NCBI GenBank assembly: GCA_963778675.1
Contig: CAVZVI010000011.1
Coordinates: forward strand, 186,001 to 250,000
DNA: 64,000 nt
Reading direction: 5' to 3'
DNA from: CAWCDJ01 sp963778675
Lineage (GTDB): Bacteria > Acidobacteriota > Terriglobia > Bryobacterales > Bryobacteraceae
Part shown: positions 45,892 to 56,600 of the stretch, one piece after another
Layout: each line of letters opens with the position of its first letter
How positions within the stretch are numbered: position 1 is the stretch's first letter
The notes under the pieces: generated by a model
The model's input: only the letters and a program-made list of their open reading frames with translations
Told to the model about the DNA's origin: nothing
The model's database searches: none
Position numbers and translations under genes: made by a program

Positions 45892-48111
45892 ATGACCAAT
45901 CCCCTTTTCGCCCGCTCGATCCGGTACGCGAATTACGCGATCGTGCTATTGCTGGCCGCCGGTTTGGGCGTGGTCGCGTGGTTCGGCTGGCGCCCCCTGC
46001 CGAAGCGTTCGGGCAGCCTGCAGGCAGCGGTTTCGAAACCGGTTTCGGTGTCCTTCGACGCGCTCGGCGTGCCGCATATCCGGGCCGCCACCCTGGAGGA
46101 TGCACTCTTCGTGCAGGGTTACGTCACCGCCCAAGACCGCCTGTTTCAAATGGATCTGCTCCGCCGCTTCACCGCCGGCGAGCTTGCGGAGGTCTTCGGC
46201 CCGGCGGCGCTCGAAGCCGACCGCGACTCCCGCCGCCTCCGCCTGCGGCGCATCGCTGAAGACGCTTACACGCATCTTCCTCCGGCGGACCGCGCGGCCT
46301 TTGCCGCTTACACGCGCGGCGTCAACGCGTTCATCGCATCGCACCTGGATAACCTGCCGCTGGAATTTACCCTGGCCGGCTATCAGCCCCGCCCCTGGAG
46401 CGTGGTGGATTCGCTGCTGGTCTGCCTCAGCATGTTCCGCGACCTGACCACCACCTGGAAGGATGAGGTGGTCAAACGCACGATGCTGGCCGCAGGCGAC
46501 CCGGCCAAAGTGAATTTCCTCTTTCCGATTCGATCGGGCGCCGAGCCACAGCCCGGATCGAACGCGTGGGCCATCGCAGGAAGCCGCACCGCTTCGGGAA
46601 AACCACTGCTTTCGAACGACATGCACCTGGCGATGTCGATCCCCGGGATCTGGTACATGACGCAGATCGAGGCGCCCGGACTGGATGTCGCCGGCGTGGC
46701 GCTTCCCGGCGCGCCCGGCATCATTGTGGGTCATAACCAGAGGATTGCCTGGGGGATCACCAACCTGGGTTTCGACGTTCAGGATCTTTACGTCGAGAAG
46801 TTCGACGACCGCACCGGGCGTTATCTCTTCCACGGCCAGGTGGAGCAGGCGCGCGCCGAGCGCGAAATCATCCGGGTCAAGGGTCAGAGGCCCACCGAGA
46901 TGGCCACCTGGATCACGCGCGACGGGCCGATCTTCTACAGCGAAGGCAAGGAGCGCATGGCCCTGCGATGGGTAGTGGCGGAAACGGGCCTGATTCAATA
47001 TCCCGTGCTGGACATCGACCGCGCGCAGAACTGGCAGCAGTTTACCGCGGCGCTGGCGCGGTTCCCAGGCCCCGGCTCGAACTTTGTTTACGCCGACGTG
47101 GACGGCAACATCGGATACCATGCGGCCGGGAAACTCCCGATCCGCCACGGATATGCGGGCGACGTTCCGGTGGATGGATCCTCCGGCAATTTCGAATGGG
47201 CCGGATTCATCCCCTTCGACCAGCTTCCTTCAGCCTTCAATCCGCCCTCCGGCCTGATCGCCACCGCCAACCAGAATCCTTTCCCTCCCGACTACCCGTA
47301 CCCGGTCAACGGCAGTTTCGCGGCGCCGTACCGCGCGCGCCAGATCCGGGACCGGATCTCCGCCCGCAAAGGATGGCGGACCGGGGACCTGCTTGCGGTG
47401 CAGAAAGATATCTACGACGGCTTCCGCGCGTTCCTGGCCCGGCAACTGGTGGCCGCTTACGAAAAGCGTCACGCCCACAACCCCGCCCTCGACCCCGCCG
47501 TCGCGCTGCTCAAGCAGTGGAACGGCCAGATGGATCAGGACCTCGCCGCGCCGTTCCTGGTCAGCCTGGCTTACCAGCACCTTCTGAATTCGATCGCCGA
47601 ATCCGCGGCTCCCGGCAAGGGTCCGCTGTACTCCAACCAATTGGCAACGACGGTTGTCGAACGACTACTGCGGGAGCGCCCTGCGGGCTGGTTCGACGAC
47701 TACGACCAACTCCTGCTGCGCACGCTGGCCGACGCGGTGGAGGAAGGCAAGCGCCTGCAGGGCAACGATATCCGCCGCTGGAAGTACGGGCAATGGCTGC
47801 AGGTCCGCCTGAACCACCCGGTGATCCACCAGGTGCCGGTGATCGGGCCGTATTTCGACATTGGACCGGTAGCGCTGAGCGGTTCGAGCACCACCGTCAA
47901 GCAGACCACACGGACACTCGCGCCCTCGATGCGGATGAATGCCGATGCCGGAGACTGGAGCCGCTCCCTGCTCAATATCCTGACCGGGCAATCCGGCCAG
48001 GTGCTCTCCAGCCACTACATGGACGAGTGGAAGCCGTGGTACTACGCCACCAGCTTCCCCATGCAGTTCCAACAGGTCAAGGCCGTGAGCACTCTCGAGT
48101 TCCGCCCGTAG
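45892..48111 (+). CDS. Penicillin acylase family protein (Ntn hydrolase)
   Basis: A 739-residue protein anchored by an N-terminal helix (YAIVLLLAAGLGVVAWFGW). The alpha-chain part has DALGVPHIRAATLEDALFVQ and GYVTAQDRLFQMDLLRR. The autocatalytic serine is S223 in EPQPGSNAWAIAGSRTASG, followed by LSNDMHL. The C-terminal beta chain holds the expected Asn/Arg region. Family members hydrolyse amides such as beta-lactam side chains or acyl-homoserine lactones. The substrate here is unknown. The beta-lactamase at 8453-9328 is far away and not linked. A terminator lies just upstream. Confidence 0.9.
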   Translation: MTNPLFARSIRYANYAIVLLLAAGLGVVAWFGWRPLPKRSGSLQAAVSKPVSVSFDALGVPHIRAATLEDALFVQGYVTAQDRLFQMDLLRRFTAGELAEVFGPAALEADRDSRRLRLRRIAEDAYTHLPPADRAAFAAYTRGVNAFIASHLDNLPLEFTLAGYQPRPWSVVDSLLVCLSMFRDLTTTWKDEVVKRTMLAAGDPAKVNFLFPIRSGAEPQPGSNAWAIAGSRTASGKPLLSNDMHLAMSIPGIWYMTQIEAPGLDVAGVALPGAPGIIVGHNQRIAWGITNLGFDVQDLYVEKFDDRTGRYLFHGQVEQARAEREIIRVKGQRPTEMATWITRDGPIFYSEGKERMALRWVVAETGLIQYPVLDIDRAQNWQQFTAALARFPGPGSNFVYADVDGNIGYHAAGKLPIRHGYAGDVPVDGSSGNFEWAGFIPFDQLPSAFNPPSGLIATANQNPFPPDYPYPVNGSFAAPYRARQIRDRISARKGWRTGDLLAVQKDIYDGFRAFLARQLVAAYEKRHAHNPALDPAVALLKQWNGQMDQDLAAPFLVSLAYQHLLNSIAESAAPGKGPLYSNQLATTVVERLLRERPAGWFDDYDQLLLRTLADAVEEGKRLQGNDIRRWKYGQWLQVRLNHPVIHQVPVIGPYFDIGPVALSGSSTTVKQTTRTLAPSMRMNADAGDWSRSLLNILTGQSGQVLSSHYMDEWKPWYYATSFPMQFQQVKAVSTLEFRP

Positions 48112-48154
48112 GTGGGCGGCCGGTCCGCGTGGGACAATACGGTCTTAGCCGTCC

Positions 48155-51076
48155 ATGCGTCGCTTCAGGTCCGTTTGTCTCATCGCCGTCTCCCTGGCAG
48201 CGCCCGTCCTGGCGCACCACGCCGCTTCGTTCTGCGGCACCACGGCCGAAACCGCCAAAGAGCGGATCTTCCTGCACCGCCAGTCCGTGCGGCGGCGCGC
48301 CGGAGTCCGGCCCATGGCGGCGAGCGCGGCTGCCGCGCCCTCCATCAACCACGACGCGGGAGATATCGCAATCATCGAAGACAGCGACGGCGTGGTGGCC
48401 CGGCAGAACCAGTTCAACCTCGACCAGAAGACGCTGCTGTTCGCTCCGTCGGGAAGCAGCGCCGCGCAATACCGGTATTCGGTTTCGGAGCAGGGATACG
48501 ATTCCGCCGCCGCCGAAGGCAAGCCGCTCGCAGCCCTGGACGATGACGACTACCGCGCCATCGATCTGCCCTTCTCCTTCCCCTTCTTCGGCGCCGTTTA
48601 CAACCGCGCGTACGTGAACTCGGACGGCAACCTGACTTTCACGGCGCCCGAATACGCCTCCACCGACCGTTCCCTGGGCCGCATGACCTCCGGCCCGCCG
48701 CGCATTTCGCCGCTATTCGACGATCTCAACCCGGCTGCTACGGCCGGCGGCGTGCGGGTGTTTTCGAGCGCCGCACGACTCGTGGTGAGCTGGGTCGCCG
48801 TGCCGGAATGGCAGGCCACCGGCACCGGCCCGGCCCAGACGTTCCAGGTGCGGCTCTATCCGGATGGCCGCATCGAGTTTTCCTACTCGGGGACGGCTCC
48901 TACCAGCGCCGTGGTGGGCCTGGCGCCCGGCAATCTTCCGGGCTCGACCGCGCTGGTGGACTTCCGCAACGATCCGAGCGACGCGTATTCCTCCGCCGTC
49001 GCGGAGCGCTTCGGCAATACGCTCGAAGTGGACATCGTCACCGCCGCCCAGAAGTTCTACCAGACGCACGACGATTCCTACGACTACCTGGTGATCTACA
49101 ACAACATGGATATCCCGGCGCTGAGCGAGGGCGTGGTGGCATACGAGAGCACCGTGCGCAACAGCGGCACGGGCTTCGGCGTCCCGGTGTTCGACGCCGG
49201 CGCGCAGTACGGCTCGGCGTCACGGCTGCAAGCGGTCATGAACATGGGATACCTGCGCCAGTATCCGCCCGATCCGAACAGCTTCGTTGCGGTGCGGAAG
49301 GCGCAGGGCGATACGCCGCTGACGGTGCTGGGACATGAGGCTGGCCATCGATTCCTGGCGTTCGCCAGCGTGAACGGCACGGACGATCCGAGCACGCGTC
49401 CGATGATCGGCTACGGGGGCTCGCACTGGGCGTTCGTGTTCAACTCCGAAGCTTCGCTGGTGGAAGGCGAGCACATCGACGACCTCGGCGCCAGTGCGTC
49501 GCCGCGGTTCCTCACCACCGACATCACCCAGCACTACTCGCCGCTCGATCAGTACCTGATGGGGTTTCGAGCGGCTCCCAACGTGCCGGCCACCTTCGTG
49601 GTCACCAACACGCTGCCCTACCTCCCCGACCTCCATCCTTACAGCAACGTTCATTTCGACGGTGTGCGGCGCGATGTCGCGATCGGCGACGTGATCCAGG
49701 CGATGGGGCGGCGCACACCCGACGCGACGGTGGCGCAGCGCCACTACCGCTTCGGCTTCATTCTGGTCGTAGCGCACGGCACCGAACCCGCCGCCGCCGA
49801 CCTCGCGCAATTGGACACGTACCGCCAGCAGTTCGAGGCGTTCTATGCGAACGCGGCTTCCGGGAACGCGACGGCCGCTACATCGCTCAAACGGTCCCTC
49901 AAGCTCTCGAATTACCCCGCCGCGGGAGTGATCGCCGGTGCGCAGGCCACGGCCACGCTGACGCTTGCGGCACCGGCCGCGGCGGACCTCACGGTGCAAC
50001 TCCAGGCGCCCGCAGGATACGTGCAGGTACCCGCACCGGTACGCATTCCAGCCGGCGCAACGAGCGCTTCGTTCGCCATCACCGGCGTGAGACCAGGGGT
50101 CGAAGATCTCTCCGCGGTTCCTTCCGACACGACCTACGAAACGGCGTTCGCACGCGTGCAGGTGTCGGATGCCGCTTCGCTCCGCCTGGCGCAGATCTCC
50201 GGCGCTGCGGCCGATCCCATCGTGGTGCGGCTCACGGATGCCAACGATCTCGCATACGCCGGAGTGCGGCTTTCCGCCGTAACCTCGGCGGCCGGCAGCG
50301 TTACGCCGTCCAGCGCGGTCACGGACGCACAGGGCCGCGCGTCGTTCCAGTGGACACCCGGAGCGGCTCCCTCCAATTCGCTGGAAATCGCAGTGGCGGA
50401 CCTGCCTGCGGTGTCGCTCACGCTGAATGCGGGGAGCGCCGTGCCCGCCATCGCGGCGGTGGTCAACGCAGCGTCGTTCGAAAACGGCGTAGCCGCGGGT
50501 GCGCTACAAACCATCACGGGGGCGAAGCTCGCCGCCGGCCAAACCGCCTCCGCGGCGTATCCGTGGCCCACCGTGCTGGCGGGCGTGCGGGTGCTGCTCA
50601 ACGGAAACGCGCTGCCTCTGCTCTATGTGAGCGACCGGCAAATCAACTTCTATGTTCCGCCGGACGCCGCGCTGGGCGCCGGGACCATCGAGGTCGTGGC
50701 AAACGGCGTGAAGACCGCGACACCCGTGGCCGTGGCCGGCGGGCAGCCCGGCATCTTCAACGGCGCGGTGCTGCATGCGAACACGGCGACGAGCGCCGTC
50801 ACGACGCCGGTCGCGGCGGGGGATTACATCGAAATCTACTGCACCGGCCTGGGCCCCACGAAGCTGGTGAACGGCCTGCAGCAGACCGCCTACCTCCCCG
50901 TGGTCTTCATCGGCGCGATCCCCGTCCAGCCGGTCTACAGCGGCCTGGCTCCCGGCCTGCCCGGTGTCTACCAGGTGAACGTCCAGCTACCGAAGGGACT
51001 GGCGCCAGGGTTGCAGCCGCTGCTGCTTTCGGTCAACCTGACTCATAGCAACGAAATTCAGATCGCGGTGCAATAA
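48155..51076 (+). CDS. Secreted multidomain metallopeptidase-like protein with TIGR03437 domain
   Basis: A 973-residue exported protein with a signal peptide (MRRFRSVCLIAVSLAAPVLA). Residues about 135-270 resemble a nidogen-like domain (FPFFGAVYNRAYVNSDGNL). A zinc-peptidase motif HEAGH occurs at 394-398 in TVLGHEAGHRFLAF. Its third ligand may be the Glu or His in NSEASLVEGEHIDDLG. Two beta-sandwich domains follow about residues 590-740, the second of Big_1 type (VVRLTDANDLAYAGVRLSAV). The last 230 residues are TIGR03437 (AAVVNAASFENG, YCTGLGPTKLV, GLPGVYQVNVQLP). It probably acts on extracellular protein, although activity is unproven. Confidence 0.8.
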   Translation: MRRFRSVCLIAVSLAAPVLAHHAASFCGTTAETAKERIFLHRQSVRRRAGVRPMAASAAAAPSINHDAGDIAIIEDSDGVVARQNQFNLDQKTLLFAPSGSSAAQYRYSVSEQGYDSAAAEGKPLAALDDDDYRAIDLPFSFPFFGAVYNRAYVNSDGNLTFTAPEYASTDRSLGRMTSGPPRISPLFDDLNPAATAGGVRVFSSAARLVVSWVAVPEWQATGTGPAQTFQVRLYPDGRIEFSYSGTAPTSAVVGLAPGNLPGSTALVDFRNDPSDAYSSAVAERFGNTLEVDIVTAAQKFYQTHDDSYDYLVIYNNMDIPALSEGVVAYESTVRNSGTGFGVPVFDAGAQYGSASRLQAVMNMGYLRQYPPDPNSFVAVRKAQGDTPLTVLGHEAGHRFLAFASVNGTDDPSTRPMIGYGGSHWAFVFNSEASLVEGEHIDDLGASASPRFLTTDITQHYSPLDQYLMGFRAAPNVPATFVVTNTLPYLPDLHPYSNVHFDGVRRDVAIGDVIQAMGRRTPDATVAQRHYRFGFILVVAHGTEPAAADLAQLDTYRQQFEAFYANAASGNATAATSLKRSLKLSNYPAAGVIAGAQATATLTLAAPAAADLTVQLQAPAGYVQVPAPVRIPAGATSASFAITGVRPGVEDLSAVPSDTTYETAFARVQVSDAASLRLAQISGAAADPIVVRLTDANDLAYAGVRLSAVTSAAGSVTPSSAVTDAQGRASFQWTPGAAPSNSLEIAVADLPAVSLTLNAGSAVPAIAAVVNAASFENGVAAGALQTITGAKLAAGQTASAAYPWPTVLAGVRVLLNGNALPLLYVSDRQINFYVPPDAALGAGTIEVVANGVKTATPVAVAGGQPGIFNGAVLHANTATSAVTTPVAAGDYIEIYCTGLGPTKLVNGLQQTAYLPVVFIGAIPVQPVYSGLAPGLPGVYQVNVQLPKGLAPGLQPLLLSVNLTHSNEIQIAVQ

Positions 51077-51510
51077 TGTTCTCCTGGCTCTTTTCCGATC
51101 CGCTCCCGGTGGGCACGAAGGCCCCCAATTTCACTCTGCCCGATGATTCCGGGCATTCGGTCAAGCTCTCCGCGCTGCGCGGCAAGAGCGTCGTTCTGGT
51201 CTTCTATCCGGGTGACGATACCCCCGGATGCACGAAACAGCTTTGCCAGTTCCGCGACGATTGGAGCGAAGCATTATCGCGCGGCATCGAGGTCTTCGGA
51301 GTCAACCCCGGCAGCGAGCAGAGCCACGAGAAGTTTCGGAAGAAGTTCAGCTTTCCCTTCCCCCTGCTGGTGGACCAGGGCCAGAAAGTGGCCACGTTGT
51401 ATCACGCCAACGGCATCATCGTGAAGCGCACCGTCTATCGTATCGGTCCCGACGGCGTAATCCGATTCGCGAGACGCGGCATGCCGTCGCCCCGAGAGGT
51501 GCTGGCCTAG
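51076..51510 (+). CDS. Peroxiredoxin, BCP/PrxQ type
   Basis: A 144-residue thioredoxin-fold peroxidase. The active site PGDDTPGCTKQLCQFRDDW has the peroxidatic C52 and a second cysteine C57 five residues on, the BCP spacing for an intramolecular disulfide. It reduces peroxides using thioredoxin. The N-terminus MFSWLFSDPLPVGTKAPNFT includes a short hydrophobic stretch but no clear signal. Its ATG overlaps the stop of the peptidase gene (TAATG). The C-terminus is short, and a 17-codon ORF follows directly. Confidence 0.93.
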   Translation: MFSWLFSDPLPVGTKAPNFTLPDDSGHSVKLSALRGKSVVLVFYPGDDTPGCTKQLCQFRDDWSEALSRGIEVFGVNPGSEQSHEKFRKKFSFPFPLLVDQGQKVATLYHANGIIVKRTVYRIGPDGVIRFARRGMPSPREVLA

Positions 51511-51572
51511 ATGTCGGCGGGAACACCGGCGCGCGAACTGGCGTCTATTCTCACGAAGCACTAAGGAGGTCC

Positions 51573-52487
51573 ATGCCGGATTCCGGCGAGGCGCGGCCGC
51601 CGCTGGCTTACCGCTGCCTGGTCCGCGCCGCCAGTTGGATCGTGCCCCACGCGGTGCGGCCACAGTGGCGGGCACGGTGGGAGTCGAACCTGCGCAACTT
51701 GTGGGTTCTGACCGAGCGCGGCGAACTCCCCGACGCGGCTCTCGGACAGGCTGCCTGGCTGGGCCGCCACGCGTTTGCCGAAGCGTTCTCCGCGCGGTTG
51801 CACAGGGCGGACCTGGCCCGCTGGGTGCGCGGCCCGTCGTTTGTCATCGTCTGCGCCGCCGCGGCACTATTCCTGATGGGGGTCTCCACCCGCGGATTCC
51901 CGATGACGCGTCACATCCTCGAAGTCGCCCAATCGCTGCGCCGCTACCCCAGCGCCCTCGGCCCCTTCGATCCGCGCTGGGACCTGATCTTCCGCTACAC
52001 GTTCCCCATGGTTCTCGCCATGATCACGGCGGGCATGCTGGTGGCGACCAGCCAACTGCCTTTCCGGCGATACAACTGGCGCTACTGGTCTTTCCTGGTC
52101 CTCAAAACGGCGTCGCTGATGGTCCTGGTCTGCTTTTTCTGGATCGAGGGTGGCGCCGCCTTCCGCAGGCACCTGCACAATGAGACCGTGCGGGGCCTGG
52201 TGGGAGGGCTGCTCTTCGTGGCGGTCTACATCGCCATCGCCGGCTGGACGATGATCTGGAGCTTCGCCGACCAGCGCCGCCGCTGCCCCATCTGCCTGGA
52301 GCGCCTGGCGATGCCGGTCAGCGTCGGCTCCTGGTCGAGCGTCCTCGACCCGGCCGGCACCGAGCTTTTGTGCCGCTCGGGCCACGGCTCGCTGTGCCTC
52401 TCGGAAAACATCCTGGGCCAGTCCGACCGTTGGATCGAGCTCGACCCCTCGTGGCGGACACTCTTCGAGGAACCCGCCCGGAAGTAG
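51573..52487 (+). CDS. Integral membrane protein of unknown function with a Cys-rich tail
   Basis: A 304-residue protein starting at an ATG preceded closely by AAGGAGGT. Four helices are clear: FVIVCAAAALFLMGV, YTFPMVLAMITAGMLVATS, FLVLKTASLMVLVCFFWI and LLFVAVYIAIAGWTMIWSF. The C-terminal 70 residues have RRRCPICLERL and ELLCRSGHGSLC, two cysteine pairs that could bind zinc in the cytoplasm. The N-terminal segment (RARWESNLRNLWVLTERGEL) is helical, perhaps a permease-prefix-like region. I do not recognise the family. Confidence 0.7.
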   Translation: MPDSGEARPPLAYRCLVRAASWIVPHAVRPQWRARWESNLRNLWVLTERGELPDAALGQAAWLGRHAFAEAFSARLHRADLARWVRGPSFVIVCAAAALFLMGVSTRGFPMTRHILEVAQSLRRYPSALGPFDPRWDLIFRYTFPMVLAMITAGMLVATSQLPFRRYNWRYWSFLVLKTASLMVLVCFFWIEGGAAFRRHLHNETVRGLVGGLLFVAVYIAIAGWTMIWSFADQRRRCPICLERLAMPVSVGSWSSVLDPAGTELLCRSGHGSLCLSENILGQSDRWIELDPSWRTLFEEPARK

Positions 52488-52506
52488 GCGTTATCATGAT
52501 CTCCTG

Positions 52507-53676
52507 ATGGCTCTCCGCCTGCGCCGCATCACCTCGAGCGGGAGATTTGTTCCGGAAATCGACGGTCTCCGCTTCATGGCGATCGCCTCGGTCGTGGTCT
52601 ATCACTTCTACGGATTCGTCCCGATGGACCGCGTCGTGCCTGGCTTGCACGAATGGGTTCCCGCAGCGGCGGCGCATGGATACAGGGGCGTCAACCTGTT
52701 CTACGTGATCAGCGGCTTCATCCTCGGCCTGCCGTTCGCCGCGCACCGCCTGAGCGGACAGCCTCCGGTCGCGCTGCGATCGTATTTTTTGCGGCGGCTC
52801 ACACGCCTGGAGCCGCCCTACATCCTCAACCTGCTGATCTGCTTTGCGCTGCTCGCCGTGGTCTCGGGCGAAAGCCTTCGCGCGCTGCTGCCGCACCTCG
52901 GCGCGAGCCTGGTATATCTGCACAACCTGTGGTTCGGACAGCAGAGCACCATCAACCCGGTGGCCTGGACGCTCGAGGTGGAGGTTCAGTTCTATTGCCT
53001 GGCCCCCCTCCTGGCGATGGTCTTTCGAATTCGCTCGAAGCCGGTGAGAAGGGCCGTGCTGGTTGGATCGATCCTGATGGCGGGCGCCGTTCAAATGATG
53101 TACTGGGACGCTCCGGGAAGGGTCAAGCTGACCATTTTATACGCCGCCCAGTTCTTCCTTGCCGGACTGTTGATGGCGGATATCTACCTGGCGGATTGGA
53201 AAGAACGTCCGGACGCGCATTGGATGTGGGACCTGGTGTCGCTGTTGTGCTGGCCGCTGATCTTCGCGCCGGGAGACTTACAGGTATGGCTCTGGTTGCC
53301 GTTTCTCATGGCGGCGGCGTTCACCGGCGCATTCCGGGGCGTCGTCTTCAGCCGGATATTCCGCAACCCGGCCATCACCACAACCGGCGGAATGTGCTAC
53401 ACGATTTATCTGTTCCACTACCAGTTGATTCCCTGGGTGGTGCGCTACAGCAAGCCCGTGCAATTCGGCCGCAGTTTCGATGCTTACTTTCTGGTTCAGT
53501 TCCTGATTTATGTGCCGGTCCTGCTGGCGGTCAGCATTGCGTACTTCGCGCTCATCGAACGCCCCTGCATGGCCAAGGACTGGCCCCGGCGGGCCGCAGC
53601 CCGGATCCTGTCTCACTCGCCTGCCGCCGCGCTCAGCTCCGGCGGCGCCGAGAACCGGGTCAAACGCTCGGAGTGA
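52507..53676 (+). CDS. Membrane acyltransferase 3 family protein (OafA/YrhL type)
   Basis: A 389-residue protein with about ten helices. The family start VPEIDGLRFMAIASVVVYHF has the catalytic histidine in the first helix. RGVNLFYVISGFILGLPFAA and SYFLRRLTRLEPPYILNL carry the conserved F..SGF and R..R..P motifs. NPVAWTLEVEVQFYCLAPLL is also typical. These enzymes acylate sugars, lipids or peptidoglycan at the membrane. The last 60 or so bases overlap the convergent gene at 53613-57581. Conserved sequence stops before the overlap, near IERPCMAKDW. Confidence 0.93.
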   Translation: MALRLRRITSSGRFVPEIDGLRFMAIASVVVYHFYGFVPMDRVVPGLHEWVPAAAAHGYRGVNLFYVISGFILGLPFAAHRLSGQPPVALRSYFLRRLTRLEPPYILNLLICFALLAVVSGESLRALLPHLGASLVYLHNLWFGQQSTINPVAWTLEVEVQFYCLAPLLAMVFRIRSKPVRRAVLVGSILMAGAVQMMYWDAPGRVKLTILYAAQFFLAGLLMADIYLADWKERPDAHWMWDLVSLLCWPLIFAPGDLQVWLWLPFLMAAAFTGAFRGVVFSRIFRNPAITTTGGMCYTIYLFHYQLIPWVVRYSKPVQFGRSFDAYFLVQFLIYVPVLLAVSIAYFALIERPCMAKDWPRRAAARILSHSPAAALSSGGAENRVKRSE

Positions 53677-56600
53677 CGCACCAACTGCTCCCTGATCGAA
53701 CCGGGGAACTCGGGCAGGTTAATGATCATCGCCACCAGCGCCGGGAAACCTCCGTGCGCGGCCACGTCGAACGACTGCCGGTCCGCATTGAATCTCTGGT
53801 CCAGTTCGAGCGGCGGGCTGAACAGGAAGTGGCCCAGGCAGAGAAAGTCGCCGCTGAGGACCGCGCCGCCTTCCGGCCTGAGGACGGCCGCCGGAACCAC
53901 CCCGCCGGATTGTCTCCAGGAATCAATTTGATCCGCCCGCTGATCGGGCGTGGTGTGATACCGGTTCCAAAACACATCCGGTGGCGGATCGGTTCTAAGA
54001 CCCCACTCAGCCATGGAGACGAAGTACTCGAGGAAGATGAGGAAGAACTTCCCCTCCCGGGCCAGAGCCGGGAGCCGTTTAAGGTGGTCGCGCTCGATCT
54101 TCCGTGCCTGCCAGAAAATCACCTTCTTCTCGTAAGCAACGCGATTCCGCCGGTCTCTTGCACGAAGCTTCTGGTAGATCTCGATAGTCGTCTCCGCGAG
54201 CAGGCTTCCTTCCCAGGTCGGAATCGCCGCTTTCAGATACCGCCACGGGGTCTGCCAGTCTCCGCCTTCACCCTCGCGCCGCAACACTGCAAGGGCCAGC
54301 AGAATGTAGCCGTTGTACGTGTCTTGCGATGCATCTCGCTGCAGCACGCGAAGGCTCTCGGCACGAATCCCGGCGTCGTAATACCCGTCCTTGACCATCA
54401 CGAAGAGGAGTCTGCTGTATTCGGCCAGATCTCTTCGTCCGCTCCACGAGGCAAGCACCGCGAGCGGATCGATGGACGCGCCCAGTGCGGCCTTCTTCTC
54501 CAGTGCCTTGAGCTCCATGAGCGCGACCACCTGATCTTTGTCCGAGCCCGGTGGAAGCCGGTCGCATGCCGCGTTCACAATTTGGACAATGGCTTCCCCG
54601 AGAGCTTCATCCGGGCTGTTGCCGGCGGCGTTGAGGTAGCGCAGGGCGCACATCCGAACATCCTCCGGATTCACGTCGTCGAAGAGCTGCCCGATCACAC
54701 TTTTCCCGTCCGCGCCGGGCTCGGCGAGTTCCCGCAGGAACGGCGTCAGGTCGATTCCCAGATGATGACTGGTGTCGATGGCCGCCATCGCCAGCATGCC
54801 TCGCAGACCCGGTCCGAACGGGCGGGCCATCGCGATCTGCGCCGCCTGTCTTACGTAATGCGCCGACAGCTCTTCGGTCCCGGCCAGGATCATCGCCATC
54901 ACGCAGTTCGCAAGCGCCCCCGCCAGGCCCTTTTGCTCCAGCACCGCGCCGAGCGAATCGGTCCACGATGCGAGCGGCGTGGCGCCATCCTCCGCTCCTC
55001 CGCGGCAGATCACGCTGAATTGCAGTTTTCGCAGGTTGGCGGCATGCCGCATCCATTCGAGGTCGAAACTTTGCCAGACGAATCCGCAGACATTCAGCAT
55101 CTCCGTGAGTTCGCGGACAAGAGCCGGATCCTTCAGATTCTCCACGCCAGCCGGCAGCGGGAGACTGATGCCAAAGACTTCGTTCGCCTTGCGGAATGCG
55201 CCGGTCATCTGCTCTACATCTTCGGCGGTCAGCTCGCCCTGGGCCGGATCAAACTTGTGTCCCGCTGCCACCAGTCCAGCGAGCGCGAAGAAGCACGCCT
55301 CACGACGCAAGGCATCTCCGAGGTAGTCGGGTGCCGGACCCGCGGTTGGCCTGGCGGGCCCCTTGGGGCGCAGTTCCTCGGCCGCGAGATCGATCGTGGC
55401 ACGCGTCATTTCCAACTGCTGGACGAACCGGTTCTTCCGCACCGGAAATCCGGCGCACGCCATACTCGGCCCGAAGGCCCAGGATGCCAGGGACAGCGTC
55501 ATGTAATCCAGCGCCCGGGAGGGTGCCGACGCCTGTGCAGCCGCACCCAGGCGCTCCCGAGCCCGATCAAATAGCACCGGCCCCGCTGTCACGCTATCCA
55601 TCAGCCCCTGCTGCACCTTACTGCTGCCGAGGAAGCGGAGCATCGTCAGGTTGAGCCACGCCGAGCGGACGCGACCGAAATCGCGAATTGCGTCGCCACT
55701 CTCGTCCACCGCCGCCTGCAGCACGCGTTGCTGCGATTCATCGTCCGTGATGGCGTCCAGGAAGTATCTCTCCAGGAGGTCCGGGGCTGATTCGGCCCCG
55801 GCGGCGCCTCGAGACGATCCGAGTTCAAGGAGGACCTCTCGCGCGACCCTGCCTCCGACCAGCAGGTACGACTGCCAGGCGAAATCGGTCAAAGCCTTGC
55901 GCCGCGCGGCGTCGATCACCGGCCCGGATTGAAGCAGCGCCGCCACGCGTTCGAGCAGCGGGAGCATCTGCCCGAACAAATTCATTCGGGAGCTTCCGTC
56001 GAGCGTGTAAAGGTACACCTCGAACAAGATGCGCACCGTCTCGGCCTGATGCTCCTCCGGCATCCGGTAGCTTTCCGCCTTGAGAAGGTGCTCGCCCAAC
56101 TTCCTGACCCAAAATGCCTCCAGCGGCTGCCGCCTGACCTTGGCATACCAATAGAGGCTCCAGAATACGTGACCAAGACCCGCCGGCCGTAGTAATCCCA
56201 GATCGCCCGCATCTTCCGCCAGAACCTTCGCCGCCGCGGCCACCACACGGAAAGAGGTGGGATCGTTCTCCTTTTTATAGACCAGCGCCGAGCGGAACTG
56301 GGTGTCCAACGCGACCAACTGATCCCCGATCTCCGGCTGGCCAAGGCTGGTACCGGGGAGAAAGCCGGTCAGGGCCGCGCTTCGCACGCCGCTTTTGACT
56401 GCAAGATCGTGACGCAGTTCCCTGTGCTGCAGATAAAAAATGCCGGGTGTCGAGGTCAATGCGCAGAGGTTCAGGAAATCGAGCAACCCGTACCTTTCAG
56501 GATTCGCGGGGTTCCTCCTCCTCCATTCCGCAAACAGGTCAAGGAACCGCTTCTCGCCCTCCCGCGCTTCGCCGCAAATCAGCTTGACCACCGCAAACTC

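Noticed and set aside
51511..51564. A 17-codon ORF (MSAGTPARELASILTKH) between the peroxiredoxin and the membrane protein gene
   Set aside because: Too short to judge. It starts right after the peroxiredoxin stop, but no evidence shows it is translated or a frameshifted tail.
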